NCBI GenBank assembly: GCA_012934845.2
Contig: WNNJ02003028.1
Coordinates: 186,001-250,000 of the forward strand
Reading direction: 5' to 3'
Length of the DNA: 64,000 nucleotides
From: Pomphorhynchus laevis
Lineage: Eukaryota; Acanthocephala; Palaeacanthocephala; Echinorhynchida; Pomphorhynchidae
Made by a program: the position numbers and the translations under genes. Shown here one piece after another: positions 11,640 through 22,839 of this stretch. Every line of letters starts with the position of its first letter. Position 1 is the stretch's first letter. The notes below the pieces were generated by a model. That model saw only the letters and a list, made by a program, of their open reading frames with translations, was not told the DNA's origin and searched no databases.

Positions 11640-12110
11640 GGATTGTATATTGTAGATCGATTACCCTTTATTGTATAATAAGGGGTAATACTAAGGTAAT
11701 CTATAATAAAGGGTAATATATTACCCTTATAATAAAGGGTAATATAATAAGGGCTATACAATACCCATTATTGTATAATAAGGAATATTGTATAATAAGG
11801 GGTAGCTACCCCTAATATATAATTATAGAAATAATAATTTATATTGCCATTTTTATTTTTTACAGTTTATAAAATTATTAAAATTATAAAATTATAATCA
11901 TTTCAATTATTAAGATATATATTTATATATTATATATATATTATTGTTTCATTTTGGTGAAAATAAAGTTATAGGCACATATATTTATTTTAAATTTTAC
12001 AATTACTTTATGTTAAACTCATGGAACAGAATTATTTCTATTATTATATATTAGGGGTAGCTACCCCTTATTATACAATATTCCTTATTATATTACCCCT
12101 TATTATTATG
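11640..12110. repeat. Nested palindromes with GGGGTAGCTACCCC
   Basis: Multiple short inverted copies of TTATTGTATAATAAGGGGTA lie at 11660-11800. A longer inverted pair (11777-12084), each arm about 54 bases and containing the 14-base palindrome GGGGTAGCTACCCC, encloses a spacer of about 200 bases. No protein is encoded. This may be a fold-back or miniature inverted-repeat element. Confidence 0.7.
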
Positions 12111-12199
12111 AAAGCCTAATGGAACGAGTTAAGTTCGACACGAATGTAATTCTCAACGATTTATATTTATATGAAGTATTTATATTTAAATTTATATTT

Positions 12200-13080
12200 A
12201 TATTTATACTGATAAAAGAAGTTTATTATAATGATTGAAATGTACGCGCAATATATGAGTGTAGTGATTTAAGTTTAGAAACAATTATTACAAGTTACTT
12301 TTCAATATAGAAAAGAAGGGCTATAAAGGTTGAATCAGATAATAAAACTATACCTGTATTATATTGGAATCCAAAATTTCTTAAAGATCCAATAAAACCT
12401 AAATCCATATGTAGTGCTTTTAAATTAACATTAAAACCACTTTCTGTTTATATGAATCAAATATTTAAAGTAATTAAAACACACTTCAAAAAATATTGTA
12501 GGATAATCGAAATAATAAAAAACTCAGTGTTAACAAAAGAATTTTTAAAACACATAATAGGAATAAATTTTCAAAATTTAAATACTTAAGATTTTAGTAG
12601 TCTATATAAAGAAGCGTTAGAAAAAATTACTAATCTTATATTCGGAATATGTATAATTGAATTAATAGAATCCCTAAATATTTTGATAAATCAAAATTGC
12701 TTAATAGTAGCGACATATAAATTCAGGCGAGTGTAAGGTGTTTCGATAGTAATAATAGTCGCCCAATTATGGCTGGCTTATTTTGAGCTTCTCAAGAATA
12801 TGAATTTGTTCATAACTGTGTAAAAACTAAATCTAAACAATATAAATATATGAAATATATGTTTCTAAACATTGATGATATATGTGTGTTTAATTCTAAT
12901 AATTTTTGTTTAATTAGTGAACAAATTTGTCCAGGTAGCCCTATTCTTTATTATTGTAAAAAATTATTGTAATTTATTTTTTATTATTGTAAAAAATAAA
13001 TTTAAAATCATTAGCGGAAAATTTTTATAGATGGATAATAAATAATATACTTTGTATTAGAATAAGATACTGTATAATCA
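12200..13080 (+). mobile_element. Penelope-like reverse transcriptase fragment (plus)
   Basis: Decayed coding sequence matching the copies at 48100-49640 and 21490-22049. Translated pieces include TIPVLYWNPKFLKDPIKP (upstream RT motif, usually PKxHK in this group), DFSSLY (motif A) and IDDICVFN (motif C, first residue changed). It reads in several frames with many disruptions and internal losses. Assignment to Penelope-like elements rests on these motifs. I see no GIY-YIG endonuclease. Confidence 0.65.
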
Positions 13081-14290
13081 AATGTAATTAGAGGAAATAC
13101 GTCCTTAACACGTATTTGGCCCCGCTGCTATGTTGGGTCGATTAATGAGGAGCCGATACCTAATAGCATAGAAGTTCATTATAATTATCTCTAATCCTCA
13201 TTCTGATATATCATCTGTAATTTATTCGTCAATTCATAAAAATGTAAAATCTTATATATAAATTATTTATTTAAAATAAATTTAGACTCTTAGGCGAAAA
13301 GATTTAAATACTTCTTTTAAATATAAATATAAATTTGTGGACGATATAAATTAGTAGACGATATTTCTGCTTTATTATTTCATTTTCTATCTGAAATCTA
13401 TTAAATTGTTTGTGTGATGATCCTTCTGAGGATCATCATTTACTATTTGTAAACTGTTTAATAAATTTTAACCGCATATTACTTGCATTTACCAACAATT
13501 GATTAATCAAATCCTTGATTAATAAAAATACATGTTAATTAATGTATATTCAACATAGCACTTCATCACGATGACCTCTAATCCTTATTCTTTATATCTA
13601 TCAAAATTTCGGTCCCTATGAGGAATAGTTGCCGAAACCTGATTAGCAATTTTTCATGGTGACATCTAATTCTTGTTATGATACATCGTCTTTTATTTAT
13701 TAGCCCTATCATACAAATTGATTTTTATTTTAACTTTATATAAATATTAATTGTATAAAATTTATATAATTATTTAATATTTATTTTTATATTTATTTAT
13801 ATATCGTATAAAATACGTCGACTCAGTTATCTGATCCTATTTGTTCTACTGACAAGTTATTATTGACTAGTGGACTTTGTTTTCCCGGTAAATTATTATT
13901 ACTATAATAATATAATTATTATTATATTAATAATATAATAATAATTACCCGGTAATCATTATTATAATAATAAAGTAATAATAAGTAATAATTACCCGGT
14001 AATTATTACTTATTATTCATCTGAATTTCTATTTATTTTCGTATAAAATACGTAGGCTCAGTTATCTAATCTAACTTGTTTTCTGACTGATAACATTATA
14101 GTTCCTCATGATGACTCTACTCTCTATTCTTATCCATCGTCTGTTATATAAAAATTGACTTTTTTAATTTCAATTTTAAATTTTAAGTTGATATAAATAT
14201 AAATTATATAAAATCTTATATAATTATTTATTATTTATCTTTATTTATATATCGTATAAAATACGCAAGCTCAGTTATCTGATTCATTTT
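13080..14290. repeat. Dispersed subterminal repeats of the Penelope-like family
   Basis: The block ATTAGAGGAAATACG...GGCCCCGCTGCTATGTTGGG at 13085-13140 matches the terminal region at 21150-21260. The string ATATCGTATAAAATACGT followed by CTCAGTTATCTGAT recurs at about 13800, 14035, 14245 and 15040, with a diverged version at 49850-49900. Palindromic ATTACCCGGTAAT strings lie at about 13885-14010. No gene. Confidence 0.6.
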
Positions 14291-14544
14291 TGTTGGAATC
14301 AACAGTTACCTAAAACTGTCTAAGTACAATGTTGTACTCGCGTTTCCGTTCAATAAATTTTGCGGAGTGACAAAATATAATGATTAAAATAATCGAAACA
14401 TGTTACTTTTGTATAATTCACTTTTTAAATTTCATTAATAGAAATTTATAATAAATTTGGATTATCGAAACTAAATTAATGACAATCGATAATTTTAAAA
14501 GATAAAATGTGATTTAAAAATAAAATCGTGGTGTTTAATTAGAT

Positions 14545-14775
14545 CTAGTTATTAACTTCTAGATCAGATGCTGATAAAATCTCATAGTCCTCACTGCTAT
14601 GTTTGGAATCCGAATGAATATCATCATTTGTGATATCCAAATCATCATCGCTATTTTCAATTTCGTTTTTATTATTTGCCAAAGAGGTCGTAATGGATTC
14701 ATCTTCTTTGATCGGTTCTAACTGGCTCTGATATTGCAGTGATTTACTGTCTGTTCCAGATGACACGTTTTTCTT
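14545..14775 (-). CDS. Acidic Ser/Asp/Glu/Asn-rich open frame, unassigned
   Basis: About 77 codons from after an in-frame stop to TAA. The frame has no ATG; the first residues are RKKNVSSGTDSK. It is rich in Asp, Glu, Ser and Asn (IENSDDDLDITNDD, SSEDYEILSASD), resembling a disordered acidic protein tail. It could be a terminal exon of a host gene, but I see no convincing splice acceptor and no domain. It may equally be chance. Confidence 0.2.
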   Translation of the reverse strand, partial: KKNVSSGTDSKSLQYQSQLEPIKEDESITTSLANNKNEIENSDDDLDITNDDIHSDSKHSSEDYEILSASDLEVNN

Positions 14776-14779
14776 TCGT

Positions 14780-16440
14780 TAACTTTTCGGGTACTTCACT
14801 TCGTACATAGGCACGAAGGATTCACAGAATCCGACATCTTCGCTCAGATTAGGCAAACACCAAAAATGAATGGTTCCTCTAGTTGCCAACCAAACGAGAG
14901 AAAATAATATGTATTTTATTAAGGCAAGCGTCAGTAGAACACCCCTAAAAGCGCTGCAGACCCAATAGATCCATATAGTGTTATAGATCGTCTACGTATA
15001 GTAGACGATATATTTTATTTATTCGAGATATTTTATACGTAATAAAATAAGTAGACTCAATTATCTGATCTGATTTAATTAATTATCAAATGATAAAATA
15101 CATTTGACTGTTGCGATCAAATGATCAATTTTGCTGTTGCGGTCATTTTAATTTAATTTTATTCTTTTGTTACATATTTTGCTATTTAATATAACAATAA
15201 ATTTGGCTTTTAAAATTTCAAGTCAAATTGTTGAAAACTTGTAAAATGGTGAATATACGCCAATAAAAATCATTAATTCCATTAAAACCATTAAGAATTT
15301 GGATCAATGACAAAGATAGAATTTAATTTAGTAAAATAAAATCGGAGAAGTTTGATGCCTAAAATATATCAAAACACAAAACAGATATCGTAAAACAAAT
15401 CAAAGAAAAGTAAAATTTAAATAAACTGTATAAAATTTTAAGCTATATTTCAGAGACAACTGTTACCATTTAATCATATATATGAAAAAATCTTTATTAA
15501 ACTAAAATTAGTTGTTTTCTTTGACTATTTTCGGTCTTATAGGAATTTTTTAATAGGCCTGATGATTGTGATATAGTCACCACAATATGACTTTTACATT
15601 AAAACAAATTTTTAATGTAAAAGTGCACAAACAATAAAATGTGCTTTTTAATATAAATAAAATTTGATAAAATAAATAAGTTTGTAATTTAATTTTGCAT
15701 TTAAATAATTCATGTTGCATTTAAATAATTTAAATATAATACAATATAATAAAATGTGCTTATTAATATGTCAAGTACACAAAAAAGCATTATTTTACAT
15801 TACAAAATAAAAATAAATTAATAACTAGCAGGTAAATTCGAAGTTATTTGATTCAAAGCAGCTTGTGTGCTCTAATTTAAAATGATTTAATTCAAAGTGA
15901 GTGCAATATAAATATGTAAAGAGCCGTATTTTTTATAGATTGATATATAAAATATATACAATATTATTATTGAATATTTTTAATATTATTAATTAATATT
16001 TATTAATAATGTTTATGGTTGAACATTTTTGTTGCCAAAACCGCAACCATTAATCCTGATTTTGACGTTACTTCAGTATTCACCAAATTTAGTGGGAAAT
16101 ACCTTCTATCAAAAAACGACCGCTCATTTGGAGACCCTCATTGTATGGCTATAAGGATAAGCTAAATTCTTGTCCCCTGTCACGACCGCTACTCCTATTT
16201 TACATGCATATACTGTTTCAACATGGCTTATCTCTGTCTCACTTATTCGCTCGCTTACATCTAAGCAACTTCAGTCTTAATAAGATTGACTGTCTTCATC
16301 GCTCTTAAATCAATTACATCCAATCATTATTTGATAATACTCTGACTATATTTTTACTAGTGTCCAGTCTTTTGTTGCTCCAACAAAAGACTGGACAATT
16401 TTCTTGTAAAAATTTAAGTAAAAATTTTCTTGATTACAAA
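14780..16440. other. AT-rich stretch, no gene recognised
   Basis: Contains one subterminal repeat string near 15040 and otherwise nothing distinctive apart from a hairpin around the short repeat GTCCAGTCTTTTGTTG/CAACAAAAGACTGGAC at 16361-16395. Confidence 0.5.
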
Positions 16441-16448
16441 CATCTTAC

Positions 16449-16608
16449 AATCTGATGATGAATGCATTTGCCTTTGAAAATTCATTAAATGAATTATGTT
16501 TCCTCGCTCGTCAACTTCTAAAACACTATAATTTTGTATCCCTGAATGATCAAAATACTCTTCCCCAATAATTCGGTGGCCTAATTTCAACGCGGGTCCC
16601 TTTCCTCT
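16449..16608 (-). CDS. Candidate internal exon, possibly lamin-tail-like
   Basis: An uninterrupted frame with non-repetitive, normally composed residues: RGKGPALKLGHRIIGEEYF then NYSVLEVDERGNIIHLMNF. A donor T|GTAAGA follows at 16448 and an acceptor AG precedes at 16609, giving a 160-base exon. The pattern V-x-E-V-D-x-x-G-x-x-I-x-L-x-N is reminiscent of the start of the lamin tail (LTD) domain of intermediate filament proteins. That link is by eye and weak. No neighbouring exon of the same gene was found. A SINE-like copy begins about 35 bases upstream of the acceptor. Confidence 0.35.
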
Positions 16609-16639
16609 CTTATATGTATATTCATTTATTGTATTTGAT

Positions 16640-17075
16640 TGCATCTGTGAGCTGAAATTTTTCGATTGTGGCACGATATTATCCTCACAGGTATTGATCT
16701 TATTTTTGATACAGCAGGACGCTACTAATCAGTCTGGGTGGGTCTCATCAGCTGCTGACCCAGACCTGCAATTCACGTTTCGACCCTTATTATCTGCTTA
16801 CACCGTACATTGATGCTGATCGTATTTGAACAAAAGACGTCTGTATCGCGATTCAACGCTACATCTACTTGGCTGGCTGCTCCAGTTGTGTAGATATACA
16901 TTGTTGTATATTACTTTCAGTAGAGGATCGTATTCTAACGATCTATTAGAAACCTACCCGATGTGTAGGTTTGATCCGCTAGCCGGATCACTGTTTTTCA
17001 TGATGCCACTTGCAATGCATGTTTTTAATTGTACTTGATTGCATCTTTGAGCTGAAATTTTTCCATCGTGGCACG
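16640..17075 (-). mobile_element. Dispersed full-length unit of the tRNA-headed SINE-like repeat
   Basis: A minus-strand relative of the 54.6-64 kb array. It holds the tRNA-like segment (CTACTTGGCTGGCTG region), the GGGTCGAAACG and CTGATGAGACCC blocks and the GATCCGCTAGCCGGATC palindrome. About 34 bases (GATTGCATCTGTGAGCTGAA onward to GTGGCACG) occur at both ends (about 16643-16676 and 17041-17073) as direct repeats, which makes it look like one period plus overlap of a tandem array. The B box is damaged here. Confidence 0.75.
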
Positions 17076-17084
17076 TCCTTTGTT

Positions 17085-17250
17085 CAAATCCGATCAGTAT
17101 CAATGTACGGAGAAAGCATAAATAAGGGTCGAAACGTGAAATGTAGGTCTAGGTCAGCAGCTGATGATACCCACCCAGACTGATTAGTAGCGTCCTGCTG
17201 TATCAAAAATACGATCAATAGCTGTGAGGATAATATCGTGCCACAATCGG
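17085..17250 (+). mobile_element. Truncated SINE-like copy in opposite orientation
   Basis: Begins at the B-box string GTTCAAATCCGATC and runs through the repeat 3' end to GTGCCACAATCGG. It sits ten bases from the minus-strand copy at 16640-17075, so the two form an inverted pair. Confidence 0.75.
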
Positions 17251-17289
17251 AAAAATATTCATTTATGTACACTTTGCCCAAAGCCGATA

Positions 17290-20200
17290 GGTAATGGCTT
17301 TAATAAATTCTTTGCTTTATTAATTTTTTAAACTCATAACTTTTTTTAATTATTTTAGATTTCAGATCAAACAGGATAAAGCTTTTCTTATTTATATATT
17401 TTTATATTTTATCTCTTGGATCAGAAATAAAAATATTAAAAATGCTCATTTGTCTAAAAAGGTGTATTTTTTATGCTTAACTTGTTCAAATGCTAAATGC
17501 CTTCAGTATTAAAGCATTGGTTAGGTAATTTATTTTCGATTTTGAAAATTGTTGCAAAATAGTATCGATAACTAAATCCAGTGCAAATTGTTGTCTACAC
17601 GTATAAGCTGGATATATTCTCATTCGGATTGTCTTTTCATCTTTGATTTATGTATACATGATAATAAATATTCTTGCCAGTCAAAGAATAACTTATACAA
17701 CTGACAAATACCTTATTTTTGACATTTGGTAGACTACAATGTAAAAGAAATGAATAACTTTTTGGTAGACCTTGTTATGTACTTAGTGATATGACCGCAA
17801 TTTACTATTTCTTCAAAGATAATGACTAAAATAAGCGATGGGAGGTAAAAAGTAAAGAAAGGTTTTAGCTGTTCAGTTATTTGCACACACCAGGAAAATA
17901 AGAGATATTAATTACAACTAAATTTGTACATTTAAAATACTAATAAAAATGAATGTTTCAACAGCTGTTGTTGCCAAAGGCCAATGATTCCTCTGAAAAC
18001 ACACGAAGTCTGCTTATTGCTCTTTTTTGTACAAAAGTAAAAAGGGCACTCATCTTGTCGTAACTAGAGAACGAATGCAATTTACGTATTCTCTATTTAT
18101 TATCAATTCGACAAGGAAATTTACACAATTCTCAACGTTTGTACTTTAAACAACTTAGTTGTTTTACCAGTGAGTATTTGTTTAAAGCACATTCATTCGT
18201 TATTAACTTTTTAAACAACTTAATATTTCACAAAATTAAAAAATATATTTTTTGATTTTGTGAAAATATTTAAGGAACTCAAAGACGTTTCTACTTAAAA
18301 CTACCTTCACTGATACTTTAATCTGTTATCTATTAATTATATTAATATGACAAATATAATATTAATTTTATATAATATTAAATTTTTATAATATTATACA
18401 GCATTGAAATAATTATATTATTTGTTATACAGCATTTTAAATTTTCAACGAAGATTTTATCTCTTTTACATGTAATAAATCTTGTAATTGGCTGAGGTAA
18501 AGTTATCTTTATTTTTGCAGACACATTGTCTTCCGCAATCAGTGTTTATCAACTTTGTTCGGTTAAACAAGATTCCATGTGACATGACTTCGACCATCGG
18601 ATTTTCCAAATCATTTATTATTCAACTATTATAAAATATCGGAATTAAATATTGGAATATACATTTTTTGTAAATATTCAAGCTGTACAAAAAATCTTTA
18701 GTTTTAAAACTAAAAAACACAATGTATAAATCACGCCGTGTATATCGTATGTAGTAAAACACCGTGTTATTCCGTATTTTAAAGTAACATGGACTCATTT
18801 TAAGCACTTATTAACTGGAAATATTTACTTTTTTGATTCCTTTCTTAATTGTCAAATGAAATGCACTTGTTCAGCGCCATATTTTAAATTCGATGTAGGA
18901 TTTTGTAACATTTTAAATTACTTGAAAAACATTAAAACGATTTATAGTAGATACCCAAAAGAAAATTAAATTGCATTTTTACAAATATACAACTTTGACG
19001 GAATTCTTTTTGACAGCATAAAATTTGGCAGCTGTTTTACATTAGAAATGCATTGTCTTAATAAACGATGCGTTACTTAATTGCTATTTTGCCCAGTGTA
19101 ATATCTGAAGATACATTAAGATTTTAATTGATACTTTATCTAATGTTATATATCAAAATACATTAAGATTAATTTTTAAAGAACTTTAGAAATATTTTGC
19201 TAAACTTCAGTAAGTGCTTAAACAATATTATCCAACGTTTAATTTATCTTAAAATGCATTATTTATTACAATTTAGCTACCTATGTAATCTACGTGATTA
19301 CCTATGTCTAAGCATACATGCTAATTTAAAAATAACGAATTTATAGTACAACATTTATAAGTCTTTTTCTGTTTATCAATTTACAATTGACAGTGTTCCA
19401 ATGAAAAAATTATAATTTGAAATTGAAACTTTGTAGTTGACACTTTCCAATGCACGGTTTTTAATTCAAATTATATATATGTCCAAAATAATTAGTCACA
19501 GAGTATAATATAATTAAATATAGAATATAATATATAATAATCTCGGGATTAGTCTTCTTTTCAGGAGGACGTCCCACGGAGTGAAGATAAAGATTTCTTA
19601 AGCTTTTCATGTTGAGATTACCTCTGTCGTGCGCTGCGATTGGGCCCTTAGGTGTGTGAAAGACCTTGACTGGCTCAGTTGTAAAGTGGTGTTTGCTAGT
19701 GAAACCATATCCCACGTGAATTGCTTGAAAAAGACTGACAGATAAAGTTAAAAATTGTTGACTCTAAACGTTTATGTAATTGGATCATAAGACTGATTCA
19801 ATTAGAAGTGCATGGATCCTAATGATCCTAGAGATCATTAGGATCCATGTACAGTTCAAGGTTAGTCAGTTTGATTGATGTCTGTATAGATTTGTGCTCA
19901 ATTGAGTCATATACTGCCATGTGTATGGCAATATATGGTAGGATCTTGCATTTCATTGCAAGATCATTGTTATAAAAGAAAATTTCATGCTCAAAGGAAG
20001 TCCCTTGCGGACTTGTAAATGTTATTGATCTTATCAAGTGACATTATAAATGGTTTCAGTAAAACCTTATAATAATCTCCTGTTTTAAACGGATATCCAA
20101 GCTTTATATATTATATAATATAACATATAATCATTATGTTATTATATAATTATAATCAAATTATATAATATGGTCAATATGTATACATCCGTGGATTACA

Positions 20201-21140
20201 GCGATATAATAAAAAGGTTAATTTTTAGTCTAATTTAATCGCCTTGTTTTTGATAAATTATTATGTACTATTTAAAACAAATAGACATTTCGCAAAAGTG
20301 CATTTATAAATTAAAAAACAAGAAACATCGATAAATTATTTAATTTATTTCTCACTAATAATTTCTGTAAACTTAAAGTACACTTTTACAACAAATGTAT
20401 AAATGAAAAATATATTTTAGACCCGCCACACTAGGTATTTACGTTCTTCACCTTCTGTGAATCCCGATAATCCTCAAAGTGCAGTTTAAAACACCTATGA
20501 ATGATATAAGATGAAGATAACATATATCTCATACGAACTGTTGTGGCCCCAGCTCCTCAGTTTAACATAATAAAAAACTAAAATTCATAATAACGTAATT
20601 TTCTAGAACAATTTAATTTTTAATAAATTAATTTAATAACTTTTAAAAATGATTTTATTATTTCAATATAAGCTTTATAAAAACATCATAAAGATTTATA
20701 TTAATTTACCTTCAATTAAAAGTATAATTATACTTTAAATTAAATATAATTTAAATATAAAATGCTTTAAATTAAGTCAAGTAAATGCTTCGAATATTTT
20801 GACTTTATTTTAAAGTAAACTTAATTTAAAATATTGTAAAATTTTCACTTTAGATGTAAATTACTCGCGGTACAAAGTTAATTTTAAAAAATAATTTCTT
20901 TAAATTTCAGTAATTTCTTAAATTATTATTAAATTACTACCATTATTCTTGAATTTCTACTTAAGTGATGATTATATAATACTCTAGATTAAAACTTGCA
21001 TTTCTTAAATTATTTAAATTATTTAAAAACACCAATATCATTCCTTTTTGCAATTCTTAAAATTTCATTATTTAATGTATTATATTTTATATTATATGGT
21101 ATGCATGAATGCTTATGCAAAAATGTTTAAGAATTAGTAA
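17290..21140. other. Long AT-rich stretch without recognised genes
   Basis: Short frames (for example near 19461-19715 and 19828-20037, minus) show no domain and no splice-flanked structure. The only sharp feature is a 17-base-arm hairpin at 19811-19849. Confidence 0.5.
19811..19849. repeat. Perfect 17-bp hairpin
   Basis: CATGGATCCTAATGATC (19811-19827) and its exact reverse complement (19833-19849) surround a five-base loop. No gene end is nearby to make it an obvious terminator. Confidence 0.9.
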
Positions 21141-21144
21141 GAAT

Positions 21145-21340
21145 TAATAAGAATTAGAGGTCATCAGAAGGAACTGCTATGCTATCAGTTTCGGCCCCTA
21201 ACTCCTCTACCCAACATAGCAGCGGGGCCAAATACATGCTAATGATGTATTTCCTCTGATGAAATTTGATTATCTAGTATCTTATTCTAATGCAAAGTAT
21301 ATTATTTATTATCCATCCATAAAAATTTGCCACTTAAGAG
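21145..21340 (-). repeat. Terminal region of Penelope-like element
   Basis: Contains GGTCATCAGAAGGAACTGC, TATCAGTTTCGGCCCC and CCAACATAGCAGCGGGGCC followed by ATGATGTATTTCCTCT. The same order recurs in decayed form at 9305, 9530, 13085, 26059-26970, 27080-27360 and 49640. CATAGCAG and CTGCTATG form an internal hairpin. This is the repeated end to which the RT fragments are attached. Confidence 0.6.
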
Positions 21341-21489
21341 TTTAAATTTATTCTTTATATTATTGTGTTGATTTATATATTTTACTATTTTCTGCTTGAT
21401 GTTATTTTCATAGTAACTAGTTTAAAATATGCATCTATTAAATTATTTAAATGATTTTGAAGAAAGCCAATATCATTACATATTGTTGC

Positions 21490-22080
21490 AATTCTTAAAA
21501 TTTCATTATTTAATGTATTATATTTTATATTATATGGTATGCATGAATGCTCATGCAAAATATGTTTCTTGTAAATTTAAATATGTCATCTTTACGATAT
21601 AAATTAATAGTAGTTTTAGTTAATGTTAATGTAATGTTCATATCTAGATATACACCTTCTTTATCATTAATATTGGTTTTGTTAAGAATAAGGCTTTCTG
21701 GATAAATGTGCTCACTAATTGAAAAAAAATTATTAGAATTAAATACACATATATCATCAATGTATCGAAACATATATTTCATCTCGTTATATTGTTTAGA
21801 TTTAGTTTTCATACAGTTATGAACAAATTCATATTCTATAAAGCTTAAAAACAAGTCAGCTATAATTGGGCTACTATTACCACCCATTGGAACACCTTTT
21901 ACAAATTTAAATATACCATCTTTACGATATAAATTAATAGTAGTTTTAATTAATGTCAATTTAATGTTCATATCTAGATATATACCTTCTTTATCATTAA
22001 TATTGGTTTTATTGTGTTTTATTATATTTCTATGCTGATAACATAGCAATTCCTCCTGATGACCTCTAATCCTTTTTCTG
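21490..22080 (-). mobile_element. Penelope-like reverse transcriptase fragment with internal duplication
   Basis: The frame 22049-21525 encodes about 174 residues with GVPMGGNSSPIIADLFLS (motif B region), FRYIDDICVFN (motif C, catalytic DD) and, downstream, KTNINDKEGVYLDMNI (motif D/E region). The last block also occurs upstream of motif B, with the same KTTINLYRKD sequence, so one segment is present twice around the catalytic core. This is the best-preserved active-site piece of the family here. Upstream RT motifs are missing from this copy. Confidence 0.7.
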
Positions 22081-22109
22081 ATATAACGTTTATTATTTAT
22101 TAGTCAATA

Positions 22110-22510
22110 AATGTTGTTAAACCTACACGCTTACTTTTAATACGATGTGTTAATCCATTCGAATTAATTTAATTTATTATATTTAATATAATAAATTAAT
22201 TAATTTATTATATTTATAAATAAGTATAATGACAGGTTTAGATATAAGACACATCGGCAATGATTTACATCGGTAAAATGTGGGTATAATATCATAACTG
22301 ACTACAAAACGGGTCTTGCCTGAAATCCGAGTTTTAATATAGTTTTAGATTTATTATATATAAACATAAAATATAATAAATATATTATAATATATTATGT
22401 TATTGTAATATATACCGTATTTATGACCAATGTAAGTTTTATTAACAAGAAGGCTACTTTAAATTTATTATTTTTTAATTAAACTTTAATTTTTCTCTGT
22501 TTGTTTTTTA
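22110..22510. other. AT-rich stretch, no gene
   Basis: Nothing recognised. Confidence 0.5.
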
Positions 22511-22514
22511 TTTG

Positions 22515-22835
22515 TAGCTCCCTAGTTTCAAATATGTATCTATTAAATTATTTAAATGGTTTTGAAAGTCAATATCATTTCGTATTATGACAATTCATAA
22601 AATTTCATTATTTAATGTATTGTATTTTATATTATTTGGTATGCATGAATGCTCATGCAAAAATATTTGTAAATTTAAATATGTCATCTTCACGATATAA
22701 ATTAATAGTAGTTTTAGTTAATGTTAATTTAATGTTCATATCTAGATGTATACCTTCTTTATCATCATTATTGGTTTTAATAAGAATAAGGCTACCTGGA
22801 TAAATTTGTTCGCCTATTGAACAAATTAATCAACT
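22515..22835 (-). mobile_element. Penelope-like RT 3' fragment
   Basis: The minus strand repeats the segment after motif C of the family: a block encoding a YLDMNI-like string, the IHAYH-like string and the following Asn/Leu-rich tail. Heavily decayed. Confidence 0.55.
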
Positions 22836-22839
22836 TCAA

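Noticed and set aside
21150-21260. Hammerhead in the Penelope-like terminal region (CTGATGACC with GGCCGAAAC)
   Set aside because: The stem II closing bases do not pair and no stem I or cleavage site fits, so I list it only as a terminal repeat.
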